Assembly: GCA_018303045.1 (NCBI GenBank)
Contig: JAGVYX010000013.1
Coordinates: 1 to 48,408 of the forward strand
Reading direction: 5' to 3'
DNA: 48,408 nucleotides
Source: Candidatus Woesearchaeota archaeon
GTDB taxonomy: Archaea > Nanobdellota > Nanobdellia > Woesearchaeales > GW2011-AR9
The notes beneath the pieces were generated by a model that searched no databases, was not told the DNA's origin, and saw only the letters and a list, made by a program, of their open reading frames with translations. Made by a program: the position numbers and the translations under genes. Shown one piece after another: positions 15,870 through 24,720 of this stretch; positions within the stretch are counted from its first letter, which is position 1, and every line of letters starts with the position of its first letter.

Positions 15870-16454
15870 ATGAACAATAAAAGGGATGAAAATATAATTA
15901 AAAAAATTGGAAATCTGGGGCTTTACTTGATTCAAGGCGATATTACTCAAATTCCAACTGATGCTATTATGGCGGCAATAAATTCTAATGGCTTGTGGTT
16001 TGGTAAAATTGATGGAGCAATTCAAAGAGTTGCCGGGAATCAATATCATTTACAAGCTGTCGCAGCTATGCCGTTATCTAATCTGCAGGCTGTTGTTGCC
16101 AGAGGCAGCGCCGCAAATCACGGCGGAAAATTCAATGATGTTGTTTTTATTGTTGATGATTTGCAATCTTCATTAGATAAAGTTGTTTATTCTGGTTTAG
16201 AAGCTGCGCATGAAGAAGGATATAATCAAGTACTGATTCCGGCAATAAGAATGAGAGTCATGGCTGGCGCAGTGGAAGAATCGCCCCAAGAAACCATTGC
16301 TAATCTGGGAAGGGGAATAGAAGAATTTATGCGCAACTATGGGCAGCAAACCCGTTTGGAAAAATTAACTGTTGTAGTCCATAGAGACCAGAACGCTGTC
16401 AGGCAATCAGCTGCGGACTGGCCAGCTTATAACTTGCTGGGTCAGAAAATTTAA
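15870..16454 (+). CDS. Macro-domain protein
   Basis: 194 residues. The macro (ADP-ribose-binding) fold is recognised by LYLIQGDITQIPTDAIMAAINSNG-type block I, GKIDGAIQRVAG (phosphate loop) and the GYNQVLIPAIRMRV strand. Such proteins bind or hydrolyse ADP-ribose conjugates. The canonical NAAN is replaced by AAIN, so activity may differ. Located after thioredoxin and probably co-transcribed. The last 8 codons plus stop are tandemly duplicated downstream. Confidence 0.8.
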   Translation: MNNKRDENIIKKIGNLGLYLIQGDITQIPTDAIMAAINSNGLWFGKIDGAIQRVAGNQYHLQAVAAMPLSNLQAVVARGSAANHGGKFNDVVFIVDDLQSSLDKVVYSGLEAAHEEGYNQVLIPAIRMRVMAGAVEESPQETIANLGRGIEEFMRNYGQQTRLEKLTVVVHRDQNAVRQSAADWPAYNLLGQKI

Positions 16455-16513
16455 TATAAGAGGTTCGCCATTAACTTGCTGGGCCAGAAAATTTAATATA
16501 AGAGGTTCGCCAT
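16430..16513 (+). repeat. 42-bp tandem duplication across the macro gene stop codon
   Basis: Copies 16430-16471 and 16472-16513 differ at one base (GGT/GGC). Each contains the TAA stop. The offset is a multiple of three, so the second copy again reads NLLGQKI-stop in frame after the first stop. Confidence 0.95.
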
Positions 16514-16566
16514 TTTACTATTCTTTAATATCCCCCTCTCTTCTTAGTCTGCTAATTCTTAAATTA

Positions 16567-16573
16567 TTTATAC
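16567..16573 (+). promoter_or_regulatory. TATA box of the HAD gene at 16594
   Basis: TTTATAC lies 24 nt before the ATG, predicting leaderless mRNA. Confidence 0.5.
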
Positions 16574-16593
16574 TACTTCCCTCTAAATCAGTT

Positions 16594-17490
16594 ATGCGCA
16601 ATCTGCAGCCGATAATTGTTTTCTTGTATGACTGCGATTTAACTCTTATTCCTGAATATATGCAGAACCCCATGCTGAGAAGCGCGGGCATTACTCCGGA
16701 AGATTTCTGGGCCGAAACCTGGGTCTGGAAAGACGAGCAGGCTAAGTTAGGCGTTAATCTGGATCCGGAAAATGCCTATCTGAACTTATTTTTTAAGTAT
16801 ATCCAGAACGGAAGATTTCCAGCCTTATCCAATGCTCAGCTGAGAGAATTTGGCAAATTAATCGTTCCTTTCCCGGGCCTGCCGGAATTTTTTAAAAAAC
16901 TGAAATTTCATATCGAACAAAAATATAAAGCCCAGGGATTGGTTCTGGAGAATTACATCATTAGCACCGGATTAAAAGAGATGATTGCCGGTTCACCGCT
17001 GGATGATCCAGATGGGCTTACCGATATCTATGCTTCAGAGTTCTTTGAAGAAAACGGCATAATTGCGGGCATTGCCAGAGCAGTAGGGCATATGAAAAAA
17101 ACGGAATTTATTCATCTGATTAACAAGGGAGGAAATGTTAATCCTGAGATCGATGTCAATGGCAAAATTGCCTATGAATACCGCCGGGTTCCCTTTGAGA
17201 ACATGGTCTATATCGGCGATGGCCCCACCGATGTGCCTTGTTTTGCCACAATTAACAAGCGCGGCGGGAAATGTTTAGCCGTATATAACCCGGAATCCGA
17301 GAAAGCTTTCAGGCAGGCCTGCCAATTGCAGCATGAGGGAAGAGTTTTCACAATTGGTCCCGCAGATTTCCGGGAAGGAAGCCAGATGCATCGGGTTTTA
17401 TTTCATTTAGCTGAACAAATCGCGGATAGAATTGTGAAAGACCGGGCGGAAGAGTTAAGAAGCAAAACAGGGCCGGCGTTGAAGTATTAA
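16594..17490 (+). CDS. HAD-superfamily phosphatase
   Basis: 298 residues with all HAD motifs: D13-C-D15-L-T (motif I), S124-T-G (motif II), K168/K169 in GHMKKTEF (motif III) and GDGPTD at 208-213 (motif IV). A large helical insertion between motifs I and II (residues 20-95) is a C1-type cap, and 170-200 is a further insertion. Similar long HAD proteins occur in bacteria and phages. Hydrolyses a phosphomonoester; substrate unknown. Single gene with its own promoter. Confidence 0.85.
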   Translation: MRNLQPIIVFLYDCDLTLIPEYMQNPMLRSAGITPEDFWAETWVWKDEQAKLGVNLDPENAYLNLFFKYIQNGRFPALSNAQLREFGKLIVPFPGLPEFFKKLKFHIEQKYKAQGLVLENYIISTGLKEMIAGSPLDDPDGLTDIYASEFFEENGIIAGIARAVGHMKKTEFIHLINKGGNVNPEIDVNGKIAYEYRRVPFENMVYIGDGPTDVPCFATINKRGGKCLAVYNPESEKAFRQACQLQHEGRVFTIGPADFREGSQMHRVLFHLAEQIADRIVKDRAEELRSKTGPALKY

Positions 17491-17599
17491 AAAATTTATC
17501 CATTATTGGAAAATATACCTTGATGTAAAATAAAAAGAGTACAATACAATAACAACGCCTTTAATTTTATCACTATTCCAATTCTGATTCAGAAAGGCC

Positions 17600-17705
17600 A
17601 TAGGTTTGTTACTAACTTAATTAAGAGCTTATCCCAGTAGGCGATTTTGGCCAGGCCATCCTCGACGGAGTAATGGCGAACCCTACGTCCTATCGAGATA
17701 GGTTC
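17600..17705. other. Compact GC-rich dyad region between convergent genes
   Basis: Several dyads lie close together: TGGCC-A-GGCCA near 17650, CCAT-CTC-GAG-ATGG at about 17657-17677, and the perfect 14-bp palindrome CCTATCGAGATAGG at 17690-17703. T-rich sequence follows. This could be a bidirectional terminator or a small RNA. No ORF is present. Confidence 0.35.
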
Positions 17706-17712
17706 TAAGTCT

Positions 17713-17925
17713 TTATTTTTCTAATACTTGCTCAATGCTTTCAAGCGTACGTCCTAAGGACTTCAGATCGCTGCTAATGTCCTGCGTCTCTTTCATCGGA
17801 TCGACCTGTGACACGGCTGGTTTTAATGGTTGGATCGGTTGCTTGTTGAATGAGTCTACAGTAGCAGACTGCTTAGCGCAGCCAACAAGAACCAACAGAA
17901 GAACAAGAAAAAGATAAAATTTCAT
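17713..17925 (-). CDS. Small lipoprotein
   Basis: 70 residues. Signal peptide MKFYLFLVLLLVLVGC with lipobox LVGC, then a Ser/Thr/Pro-rich linker and a C-terminal amphipathic helix (SSDLKSLGRTLESIEQVLEK). Probably lipid-anchored outside the membrane. It starts 5 bp after the stop of the frameshifted surface-protein gene, so likely one operon. Confidence 0.7.
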   Translation of the reverse strand: MKFYLFLVLLLVLVGCAKQSATVDSFNKQPIQPLKPAVSQVDPMKETQDISSDLKSLGRTLESIEQVLEK

Positions 17926-17930
17926 GAAAA

Positions 17931-18851
17931 TTACCTTGAATGACTGATCTTGGTCCTGATTTCTCTAAGTGTATCCTTAATCTCCTTTATTTTGTCATTC
18001 AGATAACTGCGGGTTTCCGGATTAAGATTTGAAACAGCAGCTATGCGCTCTTTCATTTTTTTAACTGTAATATGAAGCCCGGAAAAATCAGCGCCAATTT
18101 CTCTCCAAAGCTGCTCCTTTTTTGATTCATCATGAGAAGAATAATACGTTGCAATTGCCTCGGATTTTTCAGAGAGGCTTTTGAAAGTAATGCTAAGACT
18201 CTCCAGCGCAACCTCCAGCACTACAAGTTGGGTATCATCATCATCTGATATATCTTCCTCTGCTGGTTGTGATGAACTTCCATCTTCTGGCGTTCCGGAC
18301 TGAACTGGGGGTATAGGCTCCTCTTCTTCTCCTTCCTCGGATGCTGGCGTGTCAAACGGATTCTGGCTTGGTGTATTAACTTTTTGAAATGAAATACCGC
18401 CCCCTCCGCATTCTAACTTAAGCGTGCGATCTCGATAACGACAAATCCCTTCATCACTGCCAGTGTCAATATAGGTAATATGCTTTCCTTGAACAGTATC
18501 TTCATATCTACGGTCTTCTTTGTATAGGACAAAATAAACATGTTCATTATTTGGAATATATGCGGAATGAATTATGGCATAATCAGCATAATCTTTAGCT
18601 GAATACAGCAGTGTGTTATCGCGCGCCCGATACATCTCTAGTAAGAAGTTTTCTTTACCGGGGTCAGTATATGCAGGATAAAAGCTAAGAATGAGGGGGT
18701 AGTCCTCTTGGTAATCAGGATACTCATTGTAAAAAATCTGAGAAGCTGGATCTGAGTTATCATATACTCTAGACAAGTAATAGAAAATAAACTGGCTCCT
18801 GGACTGGAATATCTTCCTGTTTAAAGCTGGCGAAACCATTTTCATCAACAT
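17931..18851 (-). CDS. 3' part of a frameshifted DNRLRE-type surface protein
   Basis: 306-codon frame with no signal peptide, overlapping the 3' end of the upstream frame by 83 bp. Its beginning is out-of-frame sequence; homology to the upstream part resumes at about SRVYDNSDP. The segment EMYRARDNTLLYSAKDY ... HVYFVLYKEDRRYE repeats the pattern KMYRAMDGQLLKSLYVDE ... PVYFLL found at the end of the upstream frame, so both belong to one protein. A Pro/Glu/Ser linker and a long helical C-terminal domain follow. A true single gene broken by a one-base slip is most likely. Confidence 0.65.
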   Translation of the reverse strand: MLMKMVSPALNRKIFQSRSQFIFYYLSRVYDNSDPASQIFYNEYPDYQEDYPLILSFYPAYTDPGKENFLLEMYRARDNTLLYSAKDYADYAIIHSAYIPNNEHVYFVLYKEDRRYEDTVQGKHITYIDTGSDEGICRYRDRTLKLECGGGGISFQKVNTPSQNPFDTPASEEGEEEEPIPPVQSGTPEDGSSSQPAEEDISDDDDTQLVVLEVALESLSITFKSLSEKSEAIATYYSSHDESKKEQLWREIGADFSGLHITVKKMKERIAAVSNLNPETRSYLNDKIKEIKDTLREIRTKISHSR

Positions 18852-19623
18852 AAAGCGATTTCAAGAGTTGTCCATCCATTGCGCGATACATTTTAACTTT
18901 AAGATCCTTTACTACTTCTTTGCTCCAACCTCCACTTGAAACTAAGACAATACCTCCACTAGATTCTGGGGGAGGTGCTGCATTGGCCGGTGGTGGGACA
19001 GGTGTTGGTGTTGGAGAAACCGGTGTTGAGGGGATGCTATCAGCAACATACTCTATAATCAGTTCTGGTCTTTTTTGGACTCCTGCAATCGGATAATCTG
19101 CTGTTGCAAATAAACCGCTTCCTTCGGACCCTTCATTCTGTTTTTTAATTAAAAAGCCATAGTCGGCAACATTACCGTTAAGTCGCGGAAGGACCATGTC
19201 TGTAACATCAAATTCATAAAAGCCATACGCTTTTGATGCGCCAACAATAGAAACTGGATCATATAATGGCTGGTTATTCCAGGTAACGCTGTCCGTGCTC
19301 CAATCCTGAGCGACTGCATTTAAAACATAGGGTTCATTATTGTCCCAAGTATTACTTACACGCTGGATGCGCAGGATAACTTTGGTAATATTCTCCTTTA
19401 CAGAGATGCCTTGAAGGTCAAACCTAATCAGATAGCGGTTAAGATCATTATAGTACTGTGCTCTTCCAATATCCGCATAAACACCGCTATTTAGGACATT
19501 GTTTGCGTTCAAGAGACTGACTTGGTTATCATGAAGTGAAGATACCGTCTTGCTGGCATTAGCTGAAGTAATCATTAATAAAGAAAATAGGATCACTAAA
19601 AGTAGTTTAGATCTCATCTTCAA
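18769..19623 (-). CDS. Secreted DNRLRE/CBM96-type domain protein (5' part of frameshifted gene)
   Basis: 284 residues. Signal peptide about 1-24 (LLLVILFSLLMITSANA). Residues 25-195 match the DNRLRE (disaggregatase-related, CBM96) beta-sandwich: RYLIRFDLQGI, ILRIQRVSNTW, DWSTDSVTWNNQP, FDVTDMV and PELIIEY. These are carbohydrate-binding or structural domains of secreted archaeal proteins. A Pro/Thr linker leads to a repeat module that is cut off by a stop at 18769; the continuation is in another frame. Probably a surface protein of about 560 residues when intact. Confidence 0.75.
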   Translation of the reverse strand: MKMRSKLLLVILFSLLMITSANASKTVSSLHDNQVSLLNANNVLNSGVYADIGRAQYYNDLNRYLIRFDLQGISVKENITKVILRIQRVSNTWDNNEPYVLNAVAQDWSTDSVTWNNQPLYDPVSIVGASKAYGFYEFDVTDMVLPRLNGNVADYGFLIKKQNEGSEGSGLFATADYPIAGVQKRPELIIEYVADSIPSTPVSPTPTPVPPPANAAPPPESSGGIVLVSSGGWSKEVVKDLKVKMYRAMDGQLLKSLYVDENGFASFKQEDIPVQEPVYFLLLV

Positions 19624-19760
19624 AACTCTGTTTCGTATAAAGGACGATGTTTTAACATTATAGTGGTTAAAATTAAGTTTACTTTATTAATACTTCTGTT
19701 AATAATTTTAATAATCTGGTATTGGTGAAATTTTTATTCAATCAATTCTAACCAATAACT

Positions 19761-19769
19761 TTTTATAAC
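19761..19769 (+). promoter_or_regulatory. TATA box of bud32
   Basis: TTTTATAAC is centred about 25 nt before the bud32 ATG; no Shine-Dalgarno. An imperfect inverted repeat (TAACCAATAA ... TTACTGGTTA) brackets it. Confidence 0.5.
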
Positions 19770-19789
19770 TTCCTGCTTTTTTACTGGTT

Positions 19790-20392
19790 ATGGACCAAAT
19801 CGCTCAAGGCGCGGAAGCTGTATTGTGGCTGGACAAGCAGAGAATCTTAAAAGAACGGGTAACCAAGGGATACCGTTATCCGGAATTAGACCAGAAAATA
19901 AGGAAATTCAGAACCAGAAGGGAAGCCAAAATTCTGCAGCGGCTGGAAGAAATAGATTTTCCTGCCCCGCGGCTGCAGGAGTTTTCCGATCAGCGCATGT
20001 CGTTAACTCTGGATTTTATCTCGGGTCCTAAACTGAAGGATGTTTTAAAGCAAAGCAACGCCAAAATCTTAGCTAAAGCCATGGGCGAAAATATTGCCAA
20101 GCTGCATAATCATAATATTATCCATGGCGATTTAACTACCTCTAACATGATCCTGGACAAGGAAAAAATTAATTTCATTGATTTTGGCTTGTCGCAGTTT
20201 TCAGAAAAGATTGAAGACAAGGCCGTAGACTTATTTTTACTTGACCGGGCTTTAGCCAGCGCTCACGGGGAAATTTATCCTGAAGTCTTTGAAACAGCTT
20301 TAGAAATGTATAAGAAATATAATCAAGATGCCGGAAAAGTCTTGGAACAATTGCAAAAAGTTAAGGCCAGGGGAAGGAATAAGAATAAATAA
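19790..20392 (+). CDS. bud32: KEOPS complex kinase Bud32
   Basis: 200 residues. Small atypical protein kinase/ATPase of KEOPS, required for the t6A37 modification of tRNA. Glycine loop AQGAEAVLW, basic RVTKGYRYPELDQKIRKFRTRREAK segment diagnostic for Bud32, HGDLTTSN (D114, N119) and IDFGLS (D131). The C-terminal basic tail KARGRNKNK suits tRNA binding. The usual partner kae1 is not adjacent here, unlike the kae1-bud32 fusion or pair of many archaea. Confidence 0.95.
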   Translation: MDQIAQGAEAVLWLDKQRILKERVTKGYRYPELDQKIRKFRTRREAKILQRLEEIDFPAPRLQEFSDQRMSLTLDFISGPKLKDVLKQSNAKILAKAMGENIAKLHNHNIIHGDLTTSNMILDKEKINFIDFGLSQFSEKIEDKAVDLFLLDRALASAHGEIYPEVFETALEMYKKYNQDAGKVLEQLQKVKARGRNKNK

Positions 20393-20397
20393 TAATA

Positions 20398-20604
20398 TTA
20401 AAACACTACCTTATACTCTCCTGCCGCTTCAATCTCTTTTTTAATTTGCTTTAAATCCAGTTTGCCTTCATGTTCTATTACTGCTTTTCCCGTCTTAAAA
20501 TCAACTGCGCAGGATTTAACTCCATTAATCTCAGAGCAAATGTCTTCAATTAACATTTTACAGGAATTACAATGCGTTCCTTTCACAATAAATTCTGTTC
20601 TCAT
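20398..20604 (-). CDS. Heavy-metal-associated (HMA) copper chaperone-like protein
   Basis: 68 residues, a single ferredoxin-like HMA domain with metal site GTHCNSC. The His in place of Met in the usual GMTCxxC may tune metal preference. Likely passes Cu(I) to the neighbouring HMA-bearing transporters. It starts 69 bp after the transporter gene ends, on the same strand. Confidence 0.88.
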   Translation of the reverse strand: MRTEFIVKGTHCNSCKMLIEDICSEINGVKSCAVDFKTGKAVIEHEGKLDLKQIKKEIEAAGEYKVVF

Positions 20605-20672
20605 GCTATAATCTCAGCTATATTTATTTATCTCTTTTATTCCAATAATAGATTTACTCTATTAACATATAA

Positions 20673-22031
20673 TTAGACTACCTTAAACACTCCCGGCCCG
20701 GCCATGCCCATGCCGCAGGTGAAAGTTATTTTTCCCGCTTCCGTAGGCGTAAAGACAATGGTCTTAATCTGGTCTCGGGGCAATTTCTCAGTAATTCCTA
20801 ATTTAGGCACGCTAATGATCTGGCCGCAGCCCCTGGCCTTGCTGCCGTCAATCCGCCATTCCACGGGAACATTTTTTTTCAAAGTAAATTGGTCTGGATA
20901 ATATTCTAAGCCCTCAACTTTCAAGCTGATGATTTGCTTTCCATCTACGATATTAAACTGGCTGTCGCCAACAACGTTATTTGTGTCGGGCATTCCAATG
21001 GTGGCGCCGACTAAATTAAATCCGGGAGTTAAATTAAATATCCCTAAAGCGATCACCAGCAAAGCAGAAAAAATAGTAAAATACTTTTGAACCGTTCCTT
21101 TAGCAAAACTGGTAAATGCTCCTATAGAAATTAAGGCGGGCAAAGTTCCTAATGAAAAGGCCAGCATAGTTAATGCGCCGGTAATAAAGCTGCCTGTGCC
21201 TAACACATATAACTGCAATGCCTGTGTGAAACCGCAAGGCAGAAAGAAAGTGGCTGCGCCAAACAAAAAAGCATTCTTCTTGCTAAATTCTTTCTGTTCG
21301 CCGGCTCCGTAAATTTTATGCGCAATAAATTTAGGCATTTTAACCTGAATTTTATTCAGCCAGGGGAAGACATTCAATAATTGCAGGCCAATAATAATCA
21401 TTAAAATGCTGGCAATAATCGTGATCATTCCGGTTACTGTTGACGAAAGAGTTAATACTGAACCTAACGCGCCAATGGCTCCGCCTAATACAGCGTAGGA
21501 TATTATTCTTCCAGCATTGAAATATAAGTGCGGCTTAAATTTCTGCGCGCGGCTTAGGCCAGCATTAAGCTGATTATACTTATTTACCACAGCCAACAGC
21601 AATCCGCCGGCTACCGCTAAACAAGTAGATATCGCTGCTACTAAGCCAATTAAAAACACTAAGCCGTAACTCATGTTTTCAGTTACTCCTAAATTTGGAG
21701 GCAATACGTCTAATTGGCTTAACAAAATGTAGGCGCCAATCATGATTACCAGAACTGAACCGATTTCTTTCCAGCGTGATCCATCTGCGGCAATCAGTTT
21801 TGCGGATAATCTGGATGAATCATCAACAACGTTTAATGTATATCCTTTATCTTTCACTGCTTCCTGTAATTGGGCCAGCTGAACTTCGTCAGAACATTTA
21901 ACTTCCACCTGATCCTTAGCTTTACTGGCTTTGGCCTTTTCAACTCCAGAAACTTGCCGCAGTTTTCGTTCTATTAACACTTCACAGCTGGCGCAGGTCA
22001 TTCCGGCTACATTAAAAGTTAATTTTTTCAT
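20673..22031 (-). CDS. HMA-SafE-cupredoxin fusion, copper transport membrane protein
   Basis: 452 residues with three parts. An N-terminal HMA domain carries GMTCASC (C13, C16). Residues about 90-340 form a SafE/UreH-like membrane domain of six or more helices, including LVAAISTCLAVAGGLLL and FLPCGFTQALQLY with membrane cysteines that could carry metal. Residues 355-452 form a cupredoxin-like domain with Cys/Met ligands in ARGCGQIISV and TFTCGMGMAG. Metal presumably moves from HMA through the membrane to the external cupredoxin; direction is inferred. The gene is preceded by the conserved stem-loop leader. Between the small membrane protein and the HMA chaperone in the copper operon. Confidence 0.85.
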   Translation of the reverse strand: MKKLTFNVAGMTCASCEVLIERKLRQVSGVEKAKASKAKDQVEVKCSDEVQLAQLQEAVKDKGYTLNVVDDSSRLSAKLIAADGSRWKEIGSVLVIMIGAYILLSQLDVLPPNLGVTENMSYGLVFLIGLVAAISTCLAVAGGLLLAVVNKYNQLNAGLSRAQKFKPHLYFNAGRIISYAVLGGAIGALGSVLTLSSTVTGMITIIASILMIIIGLQLLNVFPWLNKIQVKMPKFIAHKIYGAGEQKEFSKKNAFLFGAATFFLPCGFTQALQLYVLGTGSFITGALTMLAFSLGTLPALISIGAFTSFAKGTVQKYFTIFSALLVIALGIFNLTPGFNLVGATIGMPDTNNVVGDSQFNIVDGKQIISLKVEGLEYYPDQFTLKKNVPVEWRIDGSKARGCGQIISVPKLGITEKLPRDQIKTIVFTPTEAGKITFTCGMGMAGPGVFKVV

Positions 22032-22075
22032 TTGTTTTTGATGCCCGTCCCTTGGGGCGGTTGGGATTTTTATTT
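22032..22075 (-). promoter_or_regulatory. Stem-loop leader directly upstream of the copper transporter, copy 2
   Basis: Leftward: ATAAAAATCCC, AACC, GCCCC-AA-GGGAC, GGGC, ATCAAAAACAA, ATG. Flanks are nearly identical to copy 1 before dys, while the hairpin bases changed in a compensating manner. It fills the whole gap between the preceding stop codon and the start codon. Confidence 0.5.
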
Positions 22076-22077
22076 CA

Positions 22078-22257
22078 TCATCGCCTTTTTCCTGATTTGG
22101 AATTGGTTTTATCGCATTTTTGCGTATCCATCCAGAGTTTCTTAATAAGCAGAGCTAAGACTATTACGATGCCAATTAAGATAAGATAATACAACAGCAT
22201 CATTAATCCTCCCCCGCCAAAACCGCCATAGCCCATCATACCAGATCCCCAGCACAT
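22078..22257 (-). CDS. Small Gly/Met-rich single-span membrane protein in copper operon
   Basis: About 59 residues from the ATG at 22257; AAGGTGA five bases before it supports this start over an ATG at 22278. Met/Gly-rich N-terminus (CWGSGMMGYGGFGGGG) then one membrane helix (LLYYLILIGIVIVLALLI) and a basic tail with one Cys. Met and Cys at the external face could bind Cu(I). Small proteins of this make-up often accompany copper exporters; exact role unknown. Confidence 0.75.
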   Translation of the reverse strand: MCWGSGMMGYGGFGGGGLMMLLYYLILIGIVIVLALLIKKLWMDTQKCDKTNSKSGKRR

Positions 22258-22361
22258 GTTATTCACCTTTATCTCCATTTTTCTATATAATTGTTTTTTA
22301 ACTTTATTAATTTAACTTTATTAATATTTGGTTCATTTTTTTTTGGTTATCTTTTTCAGGT

Positions 22362-24563
22362 TCATAGCTTTTTACCCCGCAATAATAATGTATTTATAAC
22401 CACGCTTACTGAACTTAGGGCCATGGCTCCTCCGGCAATTATCGGATTCAATAACCAGCCGGTAACAGGATATAAAACCCCTGCAGCTATGGGGATGCCT
22501 AGGACATTATAAACCAAAGCCCAGAACATATTCTGCCGGATTTTAGACATGGTCATTTTACTTAATTTTATAGCTCTAGCCACATCAACTAAAGAATTGC
22601 GCATTAGTACAATATTGCCTGTTTCCATAGCTACATCTGTGCCGGATCCCATGCTGATGCCAATATCCGCCTGAGCAATGGCCGGAGCATCATTGATCCC
22701 GTCGCCGACCATGGCTACGGCCCCTTTTTTTTGCAGGGTTTTTACATGATTAACTTTATCTTCTGGCAGCACCTCAGCAAAAAAATGTTCAATGCCCGCT
22801 TGTTTAGCAATAGCTGCTGCTGTACGCTGATTATCTCCAGTAATCATATATGGAACAACGCCCATTCGCTTTAAAATGCCCATGGCTTGAGGCGAATCTT
22901 CTTTAATCTGGTCAGCGACGGCAATTAAGCCCAGAATCTGTTTTCCTTCTGCCGCGACCATTACTGTTTTGCCCTCATTTTCTAATTGCTGCAACTCGTT
23001 TTGAATTGTAGAGAAGTCAATTTTATTCCTGTCCATCAGTTTTATATTGCCGATAGCATAATTCCTGCCGCTAATTTTAGCTTCTACGCCATGGCCGATT
23101 ACTGCTTTAAAACCGGTTACTTTTAATAATTTTAAATTTTTCTCTTTAGCCTTATTAACAATAGCTTCAGCTAAAGGATGTTCGGATTTATTTTCAATAC
23201 TGGCGGAAATTTGCAGCAAAGCTTGTTCAGAAACTTTACTTTTAGAAACAATTTCTGTTACTTCCGGCTTTCCTTTAGTGATCGTTCCAGTTTTATCTAA
23301 AATTACATATTTTATTTTGTGGGCGGCTTCCAAAGCATCCCCGCCTTTAATTAAAATCCCCCTTAAAGCTCCCTTGCCGGTTCCCACCATGATTGCTGTC
23401 GGTGTAGCTAAGCCCAAGGCGCAAGGACAAGCAATCACCAGCACCGCAACAGCAGCAATTATGGAAAAGCTCAATTCGGCATTAAATATTGAAAACCAAG
23501 TTATGAAAGTAACTACAGCAATTAAAATTACCGCCGGCACAAAATAAGCGGAAATTTGATCAGCAAATCTCTGGATGGGCGCCTTCTTCATTTGCGCTTC
23601 TTCGATCAGCTTAACAATTTTAGCCAGAGTGGTTTCTTTGCCGACTTTAGTTGCCTTAAAAATAAAGCTGCCCTGCTTATTGATGGTCGAGCCGATAACG
23701 TGGTCGCCTTTCTTTTTTTCTGCCGGAATGCTTTCTCCGGTGACTAAACTTTCATCTATTGCCGAGTATCCTTCTGCGATAACGCCATCAACGGGAATTT
23801 TTTCTCCCGGCTTTACGATAATTAGATCATTAACCTGCACCGCTTCTACGGGGATTTTAATTTCTTTTTTATTTCTAATCACCGTAGCCATCTTGGCGGA
23901 AACTTTCATTAATTTGCTGATCGCTTGGCTGGTTTTGCCTTTAGCTACTGCTTCTAAATATTTTCCCAGCAAAACTAGAGTTATTAATACTGCTGATACT
24001 TCAAAATATTGAAAGCCTTCGCTAAAGAAAATAACATATACAGAATAAAAATAGGCGGCGCTGGTGCCGATAGCAATCAGGCTGTCCATGTTCGCTGTTT
24101 TATCCTTCAAAGCCGACCAAGTGCCTTGATAGAATGTTTTTCCGATGTAAAATTGCACCGGAGTAGTAAGCAGGAATAACAGATATTTAGCTCCAGGCAA
24201 TTCATAGCCCAGGAAAAAGGGGCTTTCCATCATGAACAGCATGCCGATGATTAAAGCCGGCAGGGATAATAAAGCGCTTAAAATAACTTTATGGCGTAAT
24301 TTTTTAATTTCCCTTTCCCGGAACGTGTGTTCCTTTTTGGTATCTTCCGAGGTAAAGATTTCTGCGCCATAGCCTTTACTTTTGACCGCTTTAATTAATT
24401 GTTCTTCGTTAGTCTTTTGCTCATTAAATTCTACCAACCCTTTTTCAGTAGAATAATTTATTGACGCCGACTTAACTCCTTCCACCCTAGTCAAGGCTCT
24501 AGTTAAAATATTGACACAGCTGGCGCAGGTCATTCCGGTAATTTTTAAAGTAGTTTTTTTCAT
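22362..24563 (-). CDS. copA: Copper-translocating P1B-type ATPase
   Basis: 733 residues. Exports Cu(I) at the expense of ATP. One N-terminal HMA domain (C13-A-S-C16), eight membrane helices, the TGES actuator motif, the CPC metal site at 379-381, phosphorylation site D423-KTGT, SEHPLA and GDGINDAP. The seventh- and eighth-helix motifs YN (ALVYNVLG) and MALSS confirm the Cu(I) subgroup. Central enzyme of the island. Transcribed leftward after the ArsR and Cys-rich genes, with 147 bp of repeats and spacer in between. Confidence 0.97.
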   Translation of the reverse strand: MKKTTLKITGMTCASCVNILTRALTRVEGVKSASINYSTEKGLVEFNEQKTNEEQLIKAVKSKGYGAEIFTSEDTKKEHTFREREIKKLRHKVILSALLSLPALIIGMLFMMESPFFLGYELPGAKYLLFLLTTPVQFYIGKTFYQGTWSALKDKTANMDSLIAIGTSAAYFYSVYVIFFSEGFQYFEVSAVLITLVLLGKYLEAVAKGKTSQAISKLMKVSAKMATVIRNKKEIKIPVEAVQVNDLIIVKPGEKIPVDGVIAEGYSAIDESLVTGESIPAEKKKGDHVIGSTINKQGSFIFKATKVGKETTLAKIVKLIEEAQMKKAPIQRFADQISAYFVPAVILIAVVTFITWFSIFNAELSFSIIAAVAVLVIACPCALGLATPTAIMVGTGKGALRGILIKGGDALEAAHKIKYVILDKTGTITKGKPEVTEIVSKSKVSEQALLQISASIENKSEHPLAEAIVNKAKEKNLKLLKVTGFKAVIGHGVEAKISGRNYAIGNIKLMDRNKIDFSTIQNELQQLENEGKTVMVAAEGKQILGLIAVADQIKEDSPQAMGILKRMGVVPYMITGDNQRTAAAIAKQAGIEHFFAEVLPEDKVNHVKTLQKKGAVAMVGDGINDAPAIAQADIGISMGSGTDVAMETGNIVLMRNSLVDVARAIKLSKMTMSKIRQNMFWALVYNVLGIPIAAGVLYPVTGWLLNPIIAGGAMALSSVSVVINTLLLRGKKL

Positions 24564-24630
24564 TCTGTTTCTCCATTATTAATGCAGTTCTATTTATCCT
24601 CATTCTCCCTAATTTTGAGTTATGCTTTTT

Positions 24631-24720
24631 TAACTTCCTTATTATACTGAAAGTTAACTTCTTTTATACTGAAAGTTAACTTCTTTATTATACTGAAAGT
24701 TAACTTCTTTTATACTGAAA
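24631..24720. repeat. Tandem 22-24 bp repeats between copA and the arsR pair
   Basis: TTATACTGAAAGTTAACTTC recurs from 24642, 24664 and 24688, with a partial copy from 24710. Each full unit contains GAA-A-GTTAAC-TTC, nearly a perfect palindrome. The last copy coincides with the final codons and stop of the small Cys-rich gene. They may be operator copies, or amplification of that gene's end, or both. Confidence 0.85.
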
